From MED-G105 sp039814575 (GTDB taxonomy: Bacteria > Pseudomonadota > Alphaproteobacteria > Caulobacterales > Parvularculaceae): a stretch of 64,000 bases of DNA. The stretch's first letter is position 1, and every line of letters starts with the position of its first letter. The stretch spans positions 7,165 through 71,164 of the forward strand of contig JBCCAY010000020.1 in NCBI GenBank assembly GCA_039814575.1, read 5' to 3'. Below the pieces are notes generated by a model. It was not told the origin of the DNA and did not search any database. It saw only the letters and a list, made by a program, of their open reading frames with translations. This document shows positions 51,241 through 58,995 of this stretch, piece after piece. The translations under genes and the position numbers were made by a program.

Positions 51241-53505
51241 TTAGTCACCCATCGCAACCGTCGCGCTCTGACAAATCTGCTGCACCTCAGCGACCGTAAG
51301 GGCGCCGCCTGCCGCGACATGGTTCGGGCGATAGGCTTGATATCCTTGGAACTCTTCGGTTTTGCGCGTGCGCGAGCAAACCCCGCCGCAGGCGCGGTTG
51401 GTGGTCGCTTCAATAATCTCCATCTCATCGGCCCCGCGCCAATAGAGAAACATAACGACGTGATTGCCGGCTTTGTTGAGAACATCGCCCGGCTGCAGCT
51501 CCTCAAAGGTGATTTCCGTCGCCGCATCGGGAATGCTCCGCGTCGTGTAACGGGCGTTTTTCCCCCAGGCGCGGGACACGAAGCCCGAACAATCGACGCC
51601 GGCGGCGTATATAGAGTTCACCGCTGACTTCGCGTCGTAGATGATAATCTTTGTACAAACATCGCCGGCGGGGCGTCCCGCTGCGATTTTGTCGACGAAC
51701 TGCCACGGCCAATCACTGCCCGCCCAAACGTAAGGCGCGCTGGTGATTTCCTCGCCGACCTTCCCGGAAAGTCGGCCCGGCCGGCTCCAGAAAGCGAGAT
51801 TGTGATTGCCCCGCGACGCGCACGCGGAGGTGACGGTCGATTGTTCGCCATAATGAAACGCCGTCTCCGGCTCGTAATTTTGCTCGCCCATCTCATACCT
51901 AAGATTGAGGTACATGCAGGCATTGTTGACGATCGAGCGGCGGTCAATCGTTTCTCCAGCGGAAACGCGAATAAAGGCTTCTTCAAGCGCTGCTGCGTAA
52001 GCGGCGTTTCGCTCTGCCGCTGCTTCGCTTTCAGACATTTCGGTCGAACGCGCGTCAATCGAAAGGGCGTCAGCACCCTCGTCGTTCAAGTCTGTAGACG
52101 CCGCTGTCGTTTCCGATGCGTCGGCGCTTAGCGTATCCGCCACAGGCGCGGCTTCTTCCGTATCCTCCGCGAGCGATGTTTCCGGCTCGATGTCGCCAGA
52201 CGCGCTGTCACCGGAAGCGCTGTCGTCATCACTTCTTCCGGGTAAGGCGGGTCTATCCGGAAGCTTGTCAGCGAAATCTGGATATTTCGCCGCCAACTGG
52301 TCCACGGGCTTCAGCGTGCTGCGAAACTGGTCCGTAAGGAGAACGCCGGTCGTGTCGCGGGCCGTTCGGACACGCCATTGCCATTGGCCTTTCGGGCGTA
52401 ACTTCACAAGCGACACGTCGTTGCGGCGAACAAACAGGGAAATGACCTCGCCAGTCGGTGAGATGGCCGTGTTCTGGCGCGGCGTGCAGACGCGCGAACG
52501 CGGCACATAGAAGAGCTTTACGTCTTCATCAGCGCTCGCCGGCGCTTTGATGATGGTCTCATCGGACCGGTGGATATTCAGCTGGCGAAGCTCCTCAGTC
52601 ATCGAGAGATAAATGTCGCCATTTTCATTGATCTGCGCTTGACGGACGACGGATATGGGGCGGCGCCCATGAATAACGACGTCCGCTGTCTCTCCTGAGG
52701 CGAGTCGCCGCGTTAGTTTAAGGAAGCGTTCGTCGGTGATGTCGTAATCGACACCGGTGACGGCGCCGTCGGCCGAGGTGGCGGAAATTGAGCCTGTATC
52801 TGATTGGGTGCGGACGATTTGCGTATTGGCAGCGTTTTCTGCAGCGAGCGTGTCGGATGTGAGCCTACCGGACGTCGGCGTGTAGCCGCGGTTTATGAGC
52901 TGGTCCATAACGCTCTGAGGCGGCTCGTCGGCGCTTGTCGCCGAGACGTCTCCGGCGTCCTCGCTATTGCTTGAGGACGCGGTGTCGTTGAACGAAAACC
53001 GTCGGAGGACGTCGCCGCGCCCGGTAAGGCTTCGTTCAGCGATATAGAGATCGCCCGCATGGGCGACGGCCGCTATGACGTCATAGCCTTCCGTGCGTTG
53101 CAGCGGCGCGATAGCGGTGACTTTATCGTCTGAAAGCGAATAAAGCAGGATGCGATCGGCGCTCGGGTCAATCATGGCGATGCGCTGAGCGTCGAGCGCT
53201 TCAATGCCGAAGGGGCAGTTAAAGCCGATTTCGTCCGCGTCGCCGGCGATATCAAAGGCGGCGACATCGTCGTTACGGGCGCCAAGCCTCAACAAGCCGC
53301 CGAGCGGTCCGCCTTCATTGTCGTCATTCTCCGTGGACGATGCTTCTTCGCCGCCGGAGTCAGCGCTGCGCCCGACACTGATTTCTTCGGGGCTGGCGAT
53401 GGAGGTTTCAATCTGCGTTAAAACAGCGTGTTCCGAGACGACCGAGCAATAGCTCAAGCCGACAAGCGCCCCGACGATAAGAAGAACAATGAAAAGAAAC
53501 CGCAT
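51241..53505 (-). CDS. large NlpC/P60 cell-wall hydrolase-like protein
   Basis: A 754-residue protein with an N-terminal signal/anchor (MRFLFIVLLIVGALVGLSYC). The C-terminal ~120 residues are the NlpC/P60 domain: GVDCSGFVSRAWGK (catalytic Cys about residue 638), ELQPGDVLNK, NHVVMFLYWRG (catalytic His about 681) and IIEATT. The middle 500 residues have a beta-propeller-like stretch (GFNCPFGIEALDAQRIAMIDPSADRILLYSLSDDK; INENGDIYLSMTEEL) and long Ala/Asp/Ser-rich linkers. The upstream part may sense or bind a wall component. It is a single gene opposite SURF1. Confidence 0.75.
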   Translation of the reverse strand: MRFLFIVLLIVGALVGLSYCSVVSEHAVLTQIETSIASPEEISVGRSADSGGEEASSTENDDNEGGPLGGLLRLGARNDDVAAFDIAGDADEIGFNCPFGIEALDAQRIAMIDPSADRILLYSLSDDKVTAIAPLQRTEGYDVIAAVAHAGDLYIAERSLTGRGDVLRRFSFNDTASSSNSEDAGDVSATSADEPPQSVMDQLINRGYTPTSGRLTSDTLAAENAANTQIVRTQSDTGSISATSADGAVTGVDYDITDERFLKLTRRLASGETADVVIHGRRPISVVRQAQINENGDIYLSMTEELRQLNIHRSDETIIKAPASADEDVKLFYVPRSRVCTPRQNTAISPTGEVISLFVRRNDVSLVKLRPKGQWQWRVRTARDTTGVLLTDQFRSTLKPVDQLAAKYPDFADKLPDRPALPGRSDDDSASGDSASGDIEPETSLAEDTEEAAPVADTLSADASETTAASTDLNDEGADALSIDARSTEMSESEAAAERNAAYAAALEEAFIRVSAGETIDRRSIVNNACMYLNLRYEMGEQNYEPETAFHYGEQSTVTSACASRGNHNLAFWSRPGRLSGKVGEEITSAPYVWAGSDWPWQFVDKIAAGRPAGDVCTKIIIYDAKSAVNSIYAAGVDCSGFVSRAWGKNARYTTRSIPDAATEITFEELQPGDVLNKAGNHVVMFLYWRGADEMEIIEATTNRACGGVCSRTRKTEEFQGYQAYRPNHVAAGGALTVAEVQQICQSATVAMGD

Positions 53506-53689
53506 GTCCGCACCCCCCGGTGAATAGCATCTCGCCCTACAACGCCGATAAGGTGCGCCGATAAGCGACGCGGATACTAGGGCGGCGTTGCGACAGTATC
53601 GTTACCGAACGATACCATCTCGGCGGGAAAGGGGAAGCCGGCGCGTGTGTTGGCGGGAATTTGGCGCGCCATTTAGATGGCTGAGCCGA

Positions 53690-54718
53690 TCACCGCTCGG
53701 TCAGTTTGAATTCGATACGCCGGTTTTGAGCGAGACCCGCCGCTGTTCGGCTCGCCACTAACGGCGCGTCGGAGCCGGAGCCCGTCGCCATCAGTCGCCG
53801 CCCCGGCACGCCGCGATTGCGCAAATAGTCAACGACCGAGATTGCGCGTTGGGCCGACAAGTCGAGGTTCGAATTGAACCGCGCCAGACATGATGGACCA
53901 AGCGGCGTCTGGTCCGCATGTCCGTCGACGCGCAACACCCAATTCACCTCCGAGGGGATGTCGTCTTTTATGTCGATTAGCGCCGCGGCGAGTTTATCGA
54001 GGTCCGCTTGGCCGGTTGCGCCCAATGTGGCGGAACAAGAGCCGAAAAGAATGTCGCTTTCGAATATGAAGCGATCGCCGACGACTTTCACGTCCGATCG
54101 CTCCCCTAAGGCCTCGCGCAACGCCTCGAAGAACCGTGAACGGACTTCTTGTAGTTCTTGCACTTTACGGGCGAGGGCGGCGTTCAAGCGCTGGGAAAGG
54201 TTTTCGATTTGCGCTTGCTGTTCAAGGTCTTTGGCTTCGGCCGCTTCGAGCGCCTCTTGTAGGCTTTGCAGCTGTTTGCGTAGCGCCGCCAATTGGGCGT
54301 TCAGGGTCGCGATTTGCGATTTCTGGTCGTCGGAGAGAGCCTTTTCCGCCTCTAATTCCTCCGCAGACGCCGCAACGGCGGCTTGACTGGCGGCGAGGGC
54401 GACGCCGAGGGCGGCGAGTTCTTCTTCCTTGTCTGAAATCGTCGCTTCAAGCGAAAGAACTTGCGCTTGCAAGGCGTCTTTCTCCGATTGGGCGAGGCCC
54501 AATTGTTCAGCGAGTTCATTGATGCGCGCCGTTAAACGGATAAGTTCGGCGTCCTTGCCTGCGAGTTCGTCTTTGACTGAGGTGAGTTTTTCGCCGAGAT
54601 AAAATTGCGCGACGACGAAAATCGACAACACGAACATCAAGACGAGCAGAAGCGTCGACAGTCCGTCGACAAAGCCCGGCCAGATATTGGCCTCTGTCCC
54701 CCGCCGCCGGCGCGCCAC
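53690..54718 (-). CDS. OmpA/MotB-like peptidoglycan-binding protein
   Basis: A 342-residue protein with one N-terminal membrane helix (~14-36), a long coiled coil (about 40-190) and a C-terminal OmpA-like domain from about 205 with DGHADQTPLGPSCLA, NLDLSAQRAISVVDYLRNRGVPGRRLMATGSGSDAPL. It is the MotB-like partner of the preceding MotA-like gene, 7 bases apart, and both belong to a widespread non-flagellar alphaproteobacterial pair. No plug or PEXXE-type flagellar detail is seen. Function is probably envelope-linked; no defence accessory genes are nearby. Confidence 0.85.
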   Translation of the reverse strand: MARRRRGTEANIWPGFVDGLSTLLLVLMFVLSIFVVAQFYLGEKLTSVKDELAGKDAELIRLTARINELAEQLGLAQSEKDALQAQVLSLEATISDKEEELAALGVALAASQAAVAASAEELEAEKALSDDQKSQIATLNAQLAALRKQLQSLQEALEAAEAKDLEQQAQIENLSQRLNAALARKVQELQEVRSRFFEALREALGERSDVKVVGDRFIFESDILFGSCSATLGATGQADLDKLAAALIDIKDDIPSEVNWVLRVDGHADQTPLGPSCLARFNSNLDLSAQRAISVVDYLRNRGVPGRRLMATGSGSDAPLVASRTAAGLAQNRRIEFKLTER

Positions 54719-54725
54719 GACGCGG

Positions 54726-55679
54726 CTACTCCCCGCCGCCGACGCGAATGAGCGTGCGGTTGAGGGCGCGGATTTCGTCTTTTAGTTCGGCGATTTGTCC
54801 CGCTTGCGCTTTAATCTGCGCTTCGGTGTTCGCGGCGAGGGAAGCCTCTAGGGACTGCACCGCCGCGCCGATGTCCTCAGGCAAATCAGCGTCTGAATAA
54901 GAAGCGCCCGTGCCGCCGGCTTTGGCGCGGCGCGTTTCGATCATGCCGGAGAGCCAGTCTTCAAGATCGGTGTAGAAACGGTTTTGCGCTTGACCGGCCT
55001 GCAGATCGAGGAAGCCGACAATAAGGCTGCCGCCAAGACCGAAGAGCGATGATGAAAAGGCCGTGCCCATGCCGCTTAAGGGCTCGCGTAGGTTTTGAAT
55101 AAGTTGCGTGACGGCGTCTTCGGCTGGACCGTTGGTGGCGGCGAGCCCGGAGATTGTCGCCGCGACGGCGTTTACGGTTTCCAGAAGACCCCAAAACGTG
55201 CCGAGGAGGCCGAGAAAGACCAGAAGGTTGCCGATATAGCGCCCCATCTCCCGGCCTTCATCCATACGTGTGCCAATAGAATCAAGAATGGCGCGCGAGG
55301 ATTCCGGTGAAAGTTTCGCACCGGTTTCATCTGCATCGAGAAGGATCTTGACCATCGCATTGATGAGGCCGGGCGGCCGGGGCAGGCGGGCGCGGCGCGG
55401 GTCGACGGTTTCGCGAAACGATTCCACCCAGCGCACCGCCGGCGAGATGACGCCCGCTTGGCGCAGATTATAGATAACGCCGATAAAAAGGACGCCGAGG
55501 ATAAGGCCGTTTAGAGCAACATTTGCGTTGAACGCGTCGATGAGCAGGCTCGACGGCTGCGGGCTAAGCGGCGAGAGATAATAAACAATGGCTCCAACGC
55601 CCGTCAGGAACAGGAGCATGTTCATGATGTAGCCGCCCGGTTTCGTGAACCGCGCTGAGCGTTCCAATGATCGCGCCAT
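54726..55679 (-). CDS. MotA/TolQ/ExbB-like proton channel protein, non-flagellar
   Basis: A 317-residue protein with an N-terminal membrane segment near 20-42 (IMNMLLFLTGVGAIVYYLSPL), a second near 56-75, and the MotA/TolQ/ExbB block GNLLVFLGLLGTFWGLLETVNAVAATI near 150-176 and GLGGSLIVGFLDLQAG near 215-230; the C-terminus is a coiled coil. It precedes the OmpA-like gene. The ATG at 55679 is preferred because AAGGGG ends 5 bases upstream; a GTG at 55685 is also possible. Confidence 0.85.
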   Translation of the reverse strand: MARSLERSARFTKPGGYIMNMLLFLTGVGAIVYYLSPLSPQPSSLLIDAFNANVALNGLILGVLFIGVIYNLRQAGVISPAVRWVESFRETVDPRRARLPRPPGLINAMVKILLDADETGAKLSPESSRAILDSIGTRMDEGREMGRYIGNLLVFLGLLGTFWGLLETVNAVAATISGLAATNGPAEDAVTQLIQNLREPLSGMGTAFSSSLFGLGGSLIVGFLDLQAGQAQNRFYTDLEDWLSGMIETRRAKAGGTGASYSDADLPEDIGAAVQSLEASLAANTEAQIKAQAGQIAELKDEIRALNRTLIRVGGGE

Positions 55680-56044
55680 AGTCACCCCTTCCGCCGAATA
55701 GCCGGCCCGCTTCTCCCGCCGGCGTTAAAACCGGTCGCACGCGCCGGACGCCTTCTTTTTCGTGGACGCCTGCCCGCTATCGATCTCGCAAGCAAAAACC
55801 CCGCCTTAAAGGCGTCCAACCCTTTAGATCTTACACTCAAGCCTATGTCGGTTTCTTGCAAGCGTGAATGTTATTGACGGCGCGCTTGAATTTACGCCTT
55901 TCGCCAATTGCGACTGACGTTTTGGATTGGCGATTTCGCTATTAGTGACACCCCGAATTTTGCGCTGCAGCACGGGTGATTCGGCGTTTTTGGCCGGCAA
56001 ACCACTGAAAATAACTGTCACATAAAACCCAGCACCCATGCGGG

Positions 56045-56088
56045 TTTGCGCACTTTATGCGCCTAAATTGCGCAATGAATGCGCAATT
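56045..56088 (+). promoter_or_regulatory. four 11-bp phased TGCGC repeats (activator-like array)
   Basis: Consecutive units TTTGCGCACTT, TATGCGCCTAA, ATTGCGCAATG and AATGCGCAATT, so TGCGC recurs exactly every 11 bp at 56047, 56058, 56069 and 56080. The last two units form a perfect 10-bp inverted repeat around ATGAA (56065-56089). The array ends 4 bases before a TTGACC -35-like sequence. Direct repeats of about one helical turn are typical of OmpR/PhoB-type response regulators. Confidence 0.65.
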
Positions 56089-56092
56089 TCCT

Positions 56093-56122
56093 TGACCTGC
56101 GTCACAATATGACAGATATATG
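56093..56122 (+). promoter_or_regulatory. candidate sigma70-type promoter of the small secreted protein gene
   Basis: TTGACC (56093-56098), an 18-base spacer and TATATG (56117-56122). It would start transcription near 56129, leaving a ~127-base 5' region before the ATG at 56256. Confidence 0.5.
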
Positions 56123-56136
56123 ACACATCGATGACA
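56109..56136. promoter_or_regulatory. three 11-bp phased ATGACA/TGTCAT repeats (Pho-box-like)
   Basis: ATGACA at 56109, 56120 and 56131, spaced exactly 11 bp. On the minus strand this reads TGTCAT with 5-base spacers, matching the tandem CTGTCAT arrangement of PhoB boxes. It covers the candidate -10 region of the promoter for the small secreted protein and lies 430 bases before the MotA-like gene in the other direction. Confidence 0.55.
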
Positions 56137-56255
56137 CTTTTGTTTCATTAAACGAGGCGCCGCGAACAGGCGTCGCTAAGTCGAAAAAGAGGCTTAGCGC
56201 CGTTCCCAAAACGCTCCGTCTCTCCAGTCTGATAACAACAATAAGGAGAACAAAA

Positions 56256-56621
56256 ATGATGAAACACGTTAAACGGGCTATCATCTTTACCGCTGCAATC
56301 GCCGCGTCGGGCTCTGTCGCGATGGCGGCCAGCGTCTCGGTTTCGGACGCCGTGCCGAGCGATGCAGAAGAGCGCGCGATTGATTACGTCGAAGGCCGAC
56401 TTGAGAACCCGCGCGGCGCACGCGTCAGCGCTGTTAGCGAGCCCTATAAAGTATACGCGGATTTCGACTCGTATGAGGACGTTCCCGCTTGGGCGGTCGA
56501 CGTGAAAGCGCGGATGCGCCTTAAGAGCGGCGGCAGCGGCGCGATGCCTTATACGGTCGTGTTCGTTGATGGTGAGCCGATCGCCGTCGACAATGACGAC
56601 GTCTCCATTTCTGAACGCTAA
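56256..56621 (+). CDS. small secreted protein of unknown function
   Basis: A 121-residue exported protein with a signal peptide (basic start, IIFTAAIAASGSVAMAAS, cleavage near AMAA) and a mature part of about 97 residues that is charged and beta-prone (YKVYADFDSYEDVPAWAVDVKARMRLKSGG, PYTVVFVDGEPIAVDNDDV). No family recognised; no Cys. The ribosome site AAGGAG is strong, 8 bases before ATG. The promoter contains the two phased repeat arrays, suggesting strong and condition-dependent expression. A terminator follows at 56696. Confidence 0.7.
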   Translation: MMKHVKRAIIFTAAIAASGSVAMAASVSVSDAVPSDAEERAIDYVEGRLENPRGARVSAVSEPYKVYADFDSYEDVPAWAVDVKARMRLKSGGSGAMPYTVVFVDGEPIAVDNDDVSISER

Positions 56622-56642
56622 GCCACAGCGAGAGGGCCTTTA

Positions 56643-56688
56643 AGCTCAGCGAGATCGACGTCTGCACGTCGACAATGAGAACTGAGCT
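56643..56688 (+). other. nested hairpins after the small secreted protein gene
   Basis: Outer arms AGCTCAG/CTGAGCT (56643-56649, 56682-56688) enclose a perfect TCGACGT-CTGC-ACGTCGA hairpin (56655-56672). It may stabilise the mRNA 3' end or be part of a small RNA. Confidence 0.45.
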
Positions 56689-56695
56689 CAAGATT

Positions 56696-56755
56696 GGGCG
56701 GGAGCGTGCCTTGGGACTGAATTCAGCGGTCCTAAGGCGCGCTCCGCCCTTTTTT
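56696..56755 (+). terminator. terminator after the small secreted protein gene
   Basis: GGGCGGGAGCG... pairs with ...CGCTCCGCCC around an AATT-centred loop, then TTTTTTATT. The stem is long with small mismatches. Confidence 0.85.
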
Positions 56756-57089
56756 ATTGTTTGCGCGCGCCTCGCTTCTTGATGGCGCGGTTGCGCTGAA
56801 CGCTGTGAAATCAAAAGCACTGAACGTTTTCAGTTGGGCCGCGTCTGGCGCTCTGGTCTTGCGGCCGTGCTTTCTGGCAATTGTCTTTTGCTGTCCCGAT
56901 ACGAGCGTCGCGCCGTCTTGTGCTTGCTATTGCGGAGAAAACGTCTAAAGCCCTCCGAATACGCGCTTAAGAACGAGAGATGGGGCGAAAAGAGCGGCGG
57001 CCGCGCGCAAGTGCGCTTGGCGGCGCTAGAGATTTCGCGGTCATCTCTTCATTCACATCGGCGCTTTTCCGAAAAAGGGACGTTTTCCC
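56756..57089. other. gap upstream of typA
   Basis: No supported gene; it should hold the typA promoter. No riboswitch or repeat was seen. Confidence 0.5.
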
Positions 57090-58973
57090 ATGGCTACTGA
57101 TTCTGGCGCCGAGGGCTCGGCGCGCTTGCGCAATATTGCGATCATCGCCCACGTCGATCACGGCAAGACCACGCTCGTCGACGAAATGCTGCGCCAATCC
57201 GGCGCCGTTCGCGAAAACGCCGAAATGGCCGAGCGGGCGATGGACTCCAATGACATTGAGCGTGAGCGGGGCATCACCATCCTCGCCAAATGCACAAGCG
57301 TTGTGTTTACGCCCGAACAAGACGGCGCCGATAAAGCCGTCGAGCCAATGCGAATCAATATTGTCGACACGCCCGGACACGCTGATTTCGGCGGCGAGGT
57401 GGAGCGCATCCTCTCCATGGTCGACGGTTGCTTATTGTTGGTCGACGCCGCCGAAGGGCCGATGCCGCAGACGAAATTCGTGCTTTCAAAAGCGCTGAGC
57501 CTCGGTTTGAAGCCGATCCTTGTCCTGAACAAAATTGACCGCCCGAGCGCTGATCCGGACGCGGCGCTTGACGCGGCGTTTGATCTTTTCGCCGCCCTTG
57601 GGGCGAGCGATGAGCAGCTCGATTTTCCGACGCTTTACGCTTCTGGCCGCGACGGCTGGGCAGCGCGCGATCTCGACGGACCGCGCAACGACCTTGGCGA
57701 TCTCTTTCAGACGATTGTTGATCATGTGCCATCGCCTGCGGTTGTTGAGGATGCGGCGGAGAAGCCGTTTTCCATGTTGGCGACGACCCTCGAAGCCGAC
57801 CCCTATCTCGGCCGTATTCTGACGGGCCGCATTGTCTCCGGACGGGCGACGCCGGGCGCCACATTAAAAGCGCTTTCGCGTTCGGGCGATGAAATAGAAC
57901 GGGTGCGGATTACAAAGGTCTTGGCGTTTCGCGGACTAAAGCGCCAAGCGATCGAAAACGCTGAACCTGGCGATATCGTGGCGTTGGCCGGTTATCAAAA
58001 AGCGTCTGTCTCCGACACGCTTGGCGATCTGGCGCTAGCTGATCCCTTGCCGGCGCAGCCGATTGATCCGCCGACATTGTCCGTCACGATCGCCGCGAAC
58101 GACTCGCCGCTTGCAGGCCGTGAGGGCGATAAAGTCCAGTCTCGTGTCATTCGCGATCGGCTCTTACGACAGGCCGAAGGCGATGTGGCGATCCGCGTTG
58201 AAGACGCCGCCGACGGCGACGGTATGGAAGTCTCTGGTCGGGGCGAATTACAACTTGGTGTGCTGATTGAAAACATGCGCCGCGAAGGTTTTGAAGTCGC
58301 CGTCTCCCGGCCGCGCGTCGTTACGCGAAAAGATGCAGACGGACAGGTTTTTGAACCCATCGAAGAAGTTGTGATTGATCTCGACGACGAGTTCTCGGGC
58401 GCCGTCATCGAAACGCTCAACCGCCGAAAAGCCGAGCTGCAAGAGATGAAGCCCGCCGGCGCTGGCAAAACGCGCCTTACCCTGCATGCTCCGGCACGGG
58501 CGCTTATCGGTTATCACGGACAATTCCTTACCGACACGCGCGGCACCGGCGTGATGAACCGGTCGTTCTTGGAGTACGCCCCCTATAAAGGCGCGATTGA
58601 AGGTCGGCGCAACGGCGTCTTGATCGCGAATGGCGAAGGGACGGCGGTTCCCTATGCGTTGTGGAACTTAGAAGAGCGCGGCGTTCTTTTTGTTAACCCC
58701 GGCGAGCCGGTGTATCAGGGCATGATCATTGGTGAGAACGCTAAGGACGATGATCTCGACGTTAATCCTCTAAGAGCCAAGCAGCTGACCAATATTCGCG
58801 CTGCGGGAAAAGACGACGCGGTAAAACTAACGCCGCCACGTCGGATGAGCTTGGAGCAAGCGATCGCGTATGTGGATGATGACGAGCTTGTCGAGGTGAC
58901 GCCTCAGTCTATTCGCCTAAGGAAGAAAGAATTGCTTCCCCATATGCGCAAGAAACGCGCGCGCGCGAGCTGA
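57090..58973 (+). CDS. typA: translational GTPase TypA/BipA
   Basis: A 627-residue ribosome-binding GTPase. Motifs: P-loop AHVDHGKTTL near residues 18-28, G2 ERERGITI, G3 DTPGHADF, G4 LNKIDRP. After domains II-III the C-terminal region with FLTDTRGTGVMNRSFLEYAPYKG and the basic tail is TypA-specific. It helps ribosome assembly and stress adaptation. The long upstream frame is uncertain; the ATG at 57090 gives MATDSGAEGSARLRNIAIIA. It is convergent with the histidine kinase gene, 22 bases away. Confidence 0.96.
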   Translation: MATDSGAEGSARLRNIAIIAHVDHGKTTLVDEMLRQSGAVRENAEMAERAMDSNDIERERGITILAKCTSVVFTPEQDGADKAVEPMRINIVDTPGHADFGGEVERILSMVDGCLLLVDAAEGPMPQTKFVLSKALSLGLKPILVLNKIDRPSADPDAALDAAFDLFAALGASDEQLDFPTLYASGRDGWAARDLDGPRNDLGDLFQTIVDHVPSPAVVEDAAEKPFSMLATTLEADPYLGRILTGRIVSGRATPGATLKALSRSGDEIERVRITKVLAFRGLKRQAIENAEPGDIVALAGYQKASVSDTLGDLALADPLPAQPIDPPTLSVTIAANDSPLAGREGDKVQSRVIRDRLLRQAEGDVAIRVEDAADGDGMEVSGRGELQLGVLIENMRREGFEVAVSRPRVVTRKDADGQVFEPIEEVVIDLDDEFSGAVIETLNRRKAELQEMKPAGAGKTRLTLHAPARALIGYHGQFLTDTRGTGVMNRSFLEYAPYKGAIEGRRNGVLIANGEGTAVPYALWNLEERGVLFVNPGEPVYQGMIIGENAKDDDLDVNPLRAKQLTNIRAAGKDDAVKLTPPRRMSLEQAIAYVDDDELVEVTPQSIRLRKKELLPHMRKKRARAS

Positions 58974-58995
58974 GCGTCACGCCTTTAAGCGCTGG

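Noticed and set aside
53690..55679. Zorya-type (ZorAB) anti-phage system
   Set aside because: Only the channel and OmpA-like proteins are present; no ZorC, ZorD or ZorE helicase/nuclease genes lie nearby.
53690..55679. Flagellar stator MotAB
   Set aside because: No flagellar genes are present and the coiled-coil linker is much longer than in MotB.
56756..57089. Gene upstream of typA (frame 56834-57100)
   Set aside because: No ribosome site; overlaps the typA start; composition is Arg-rich noise.
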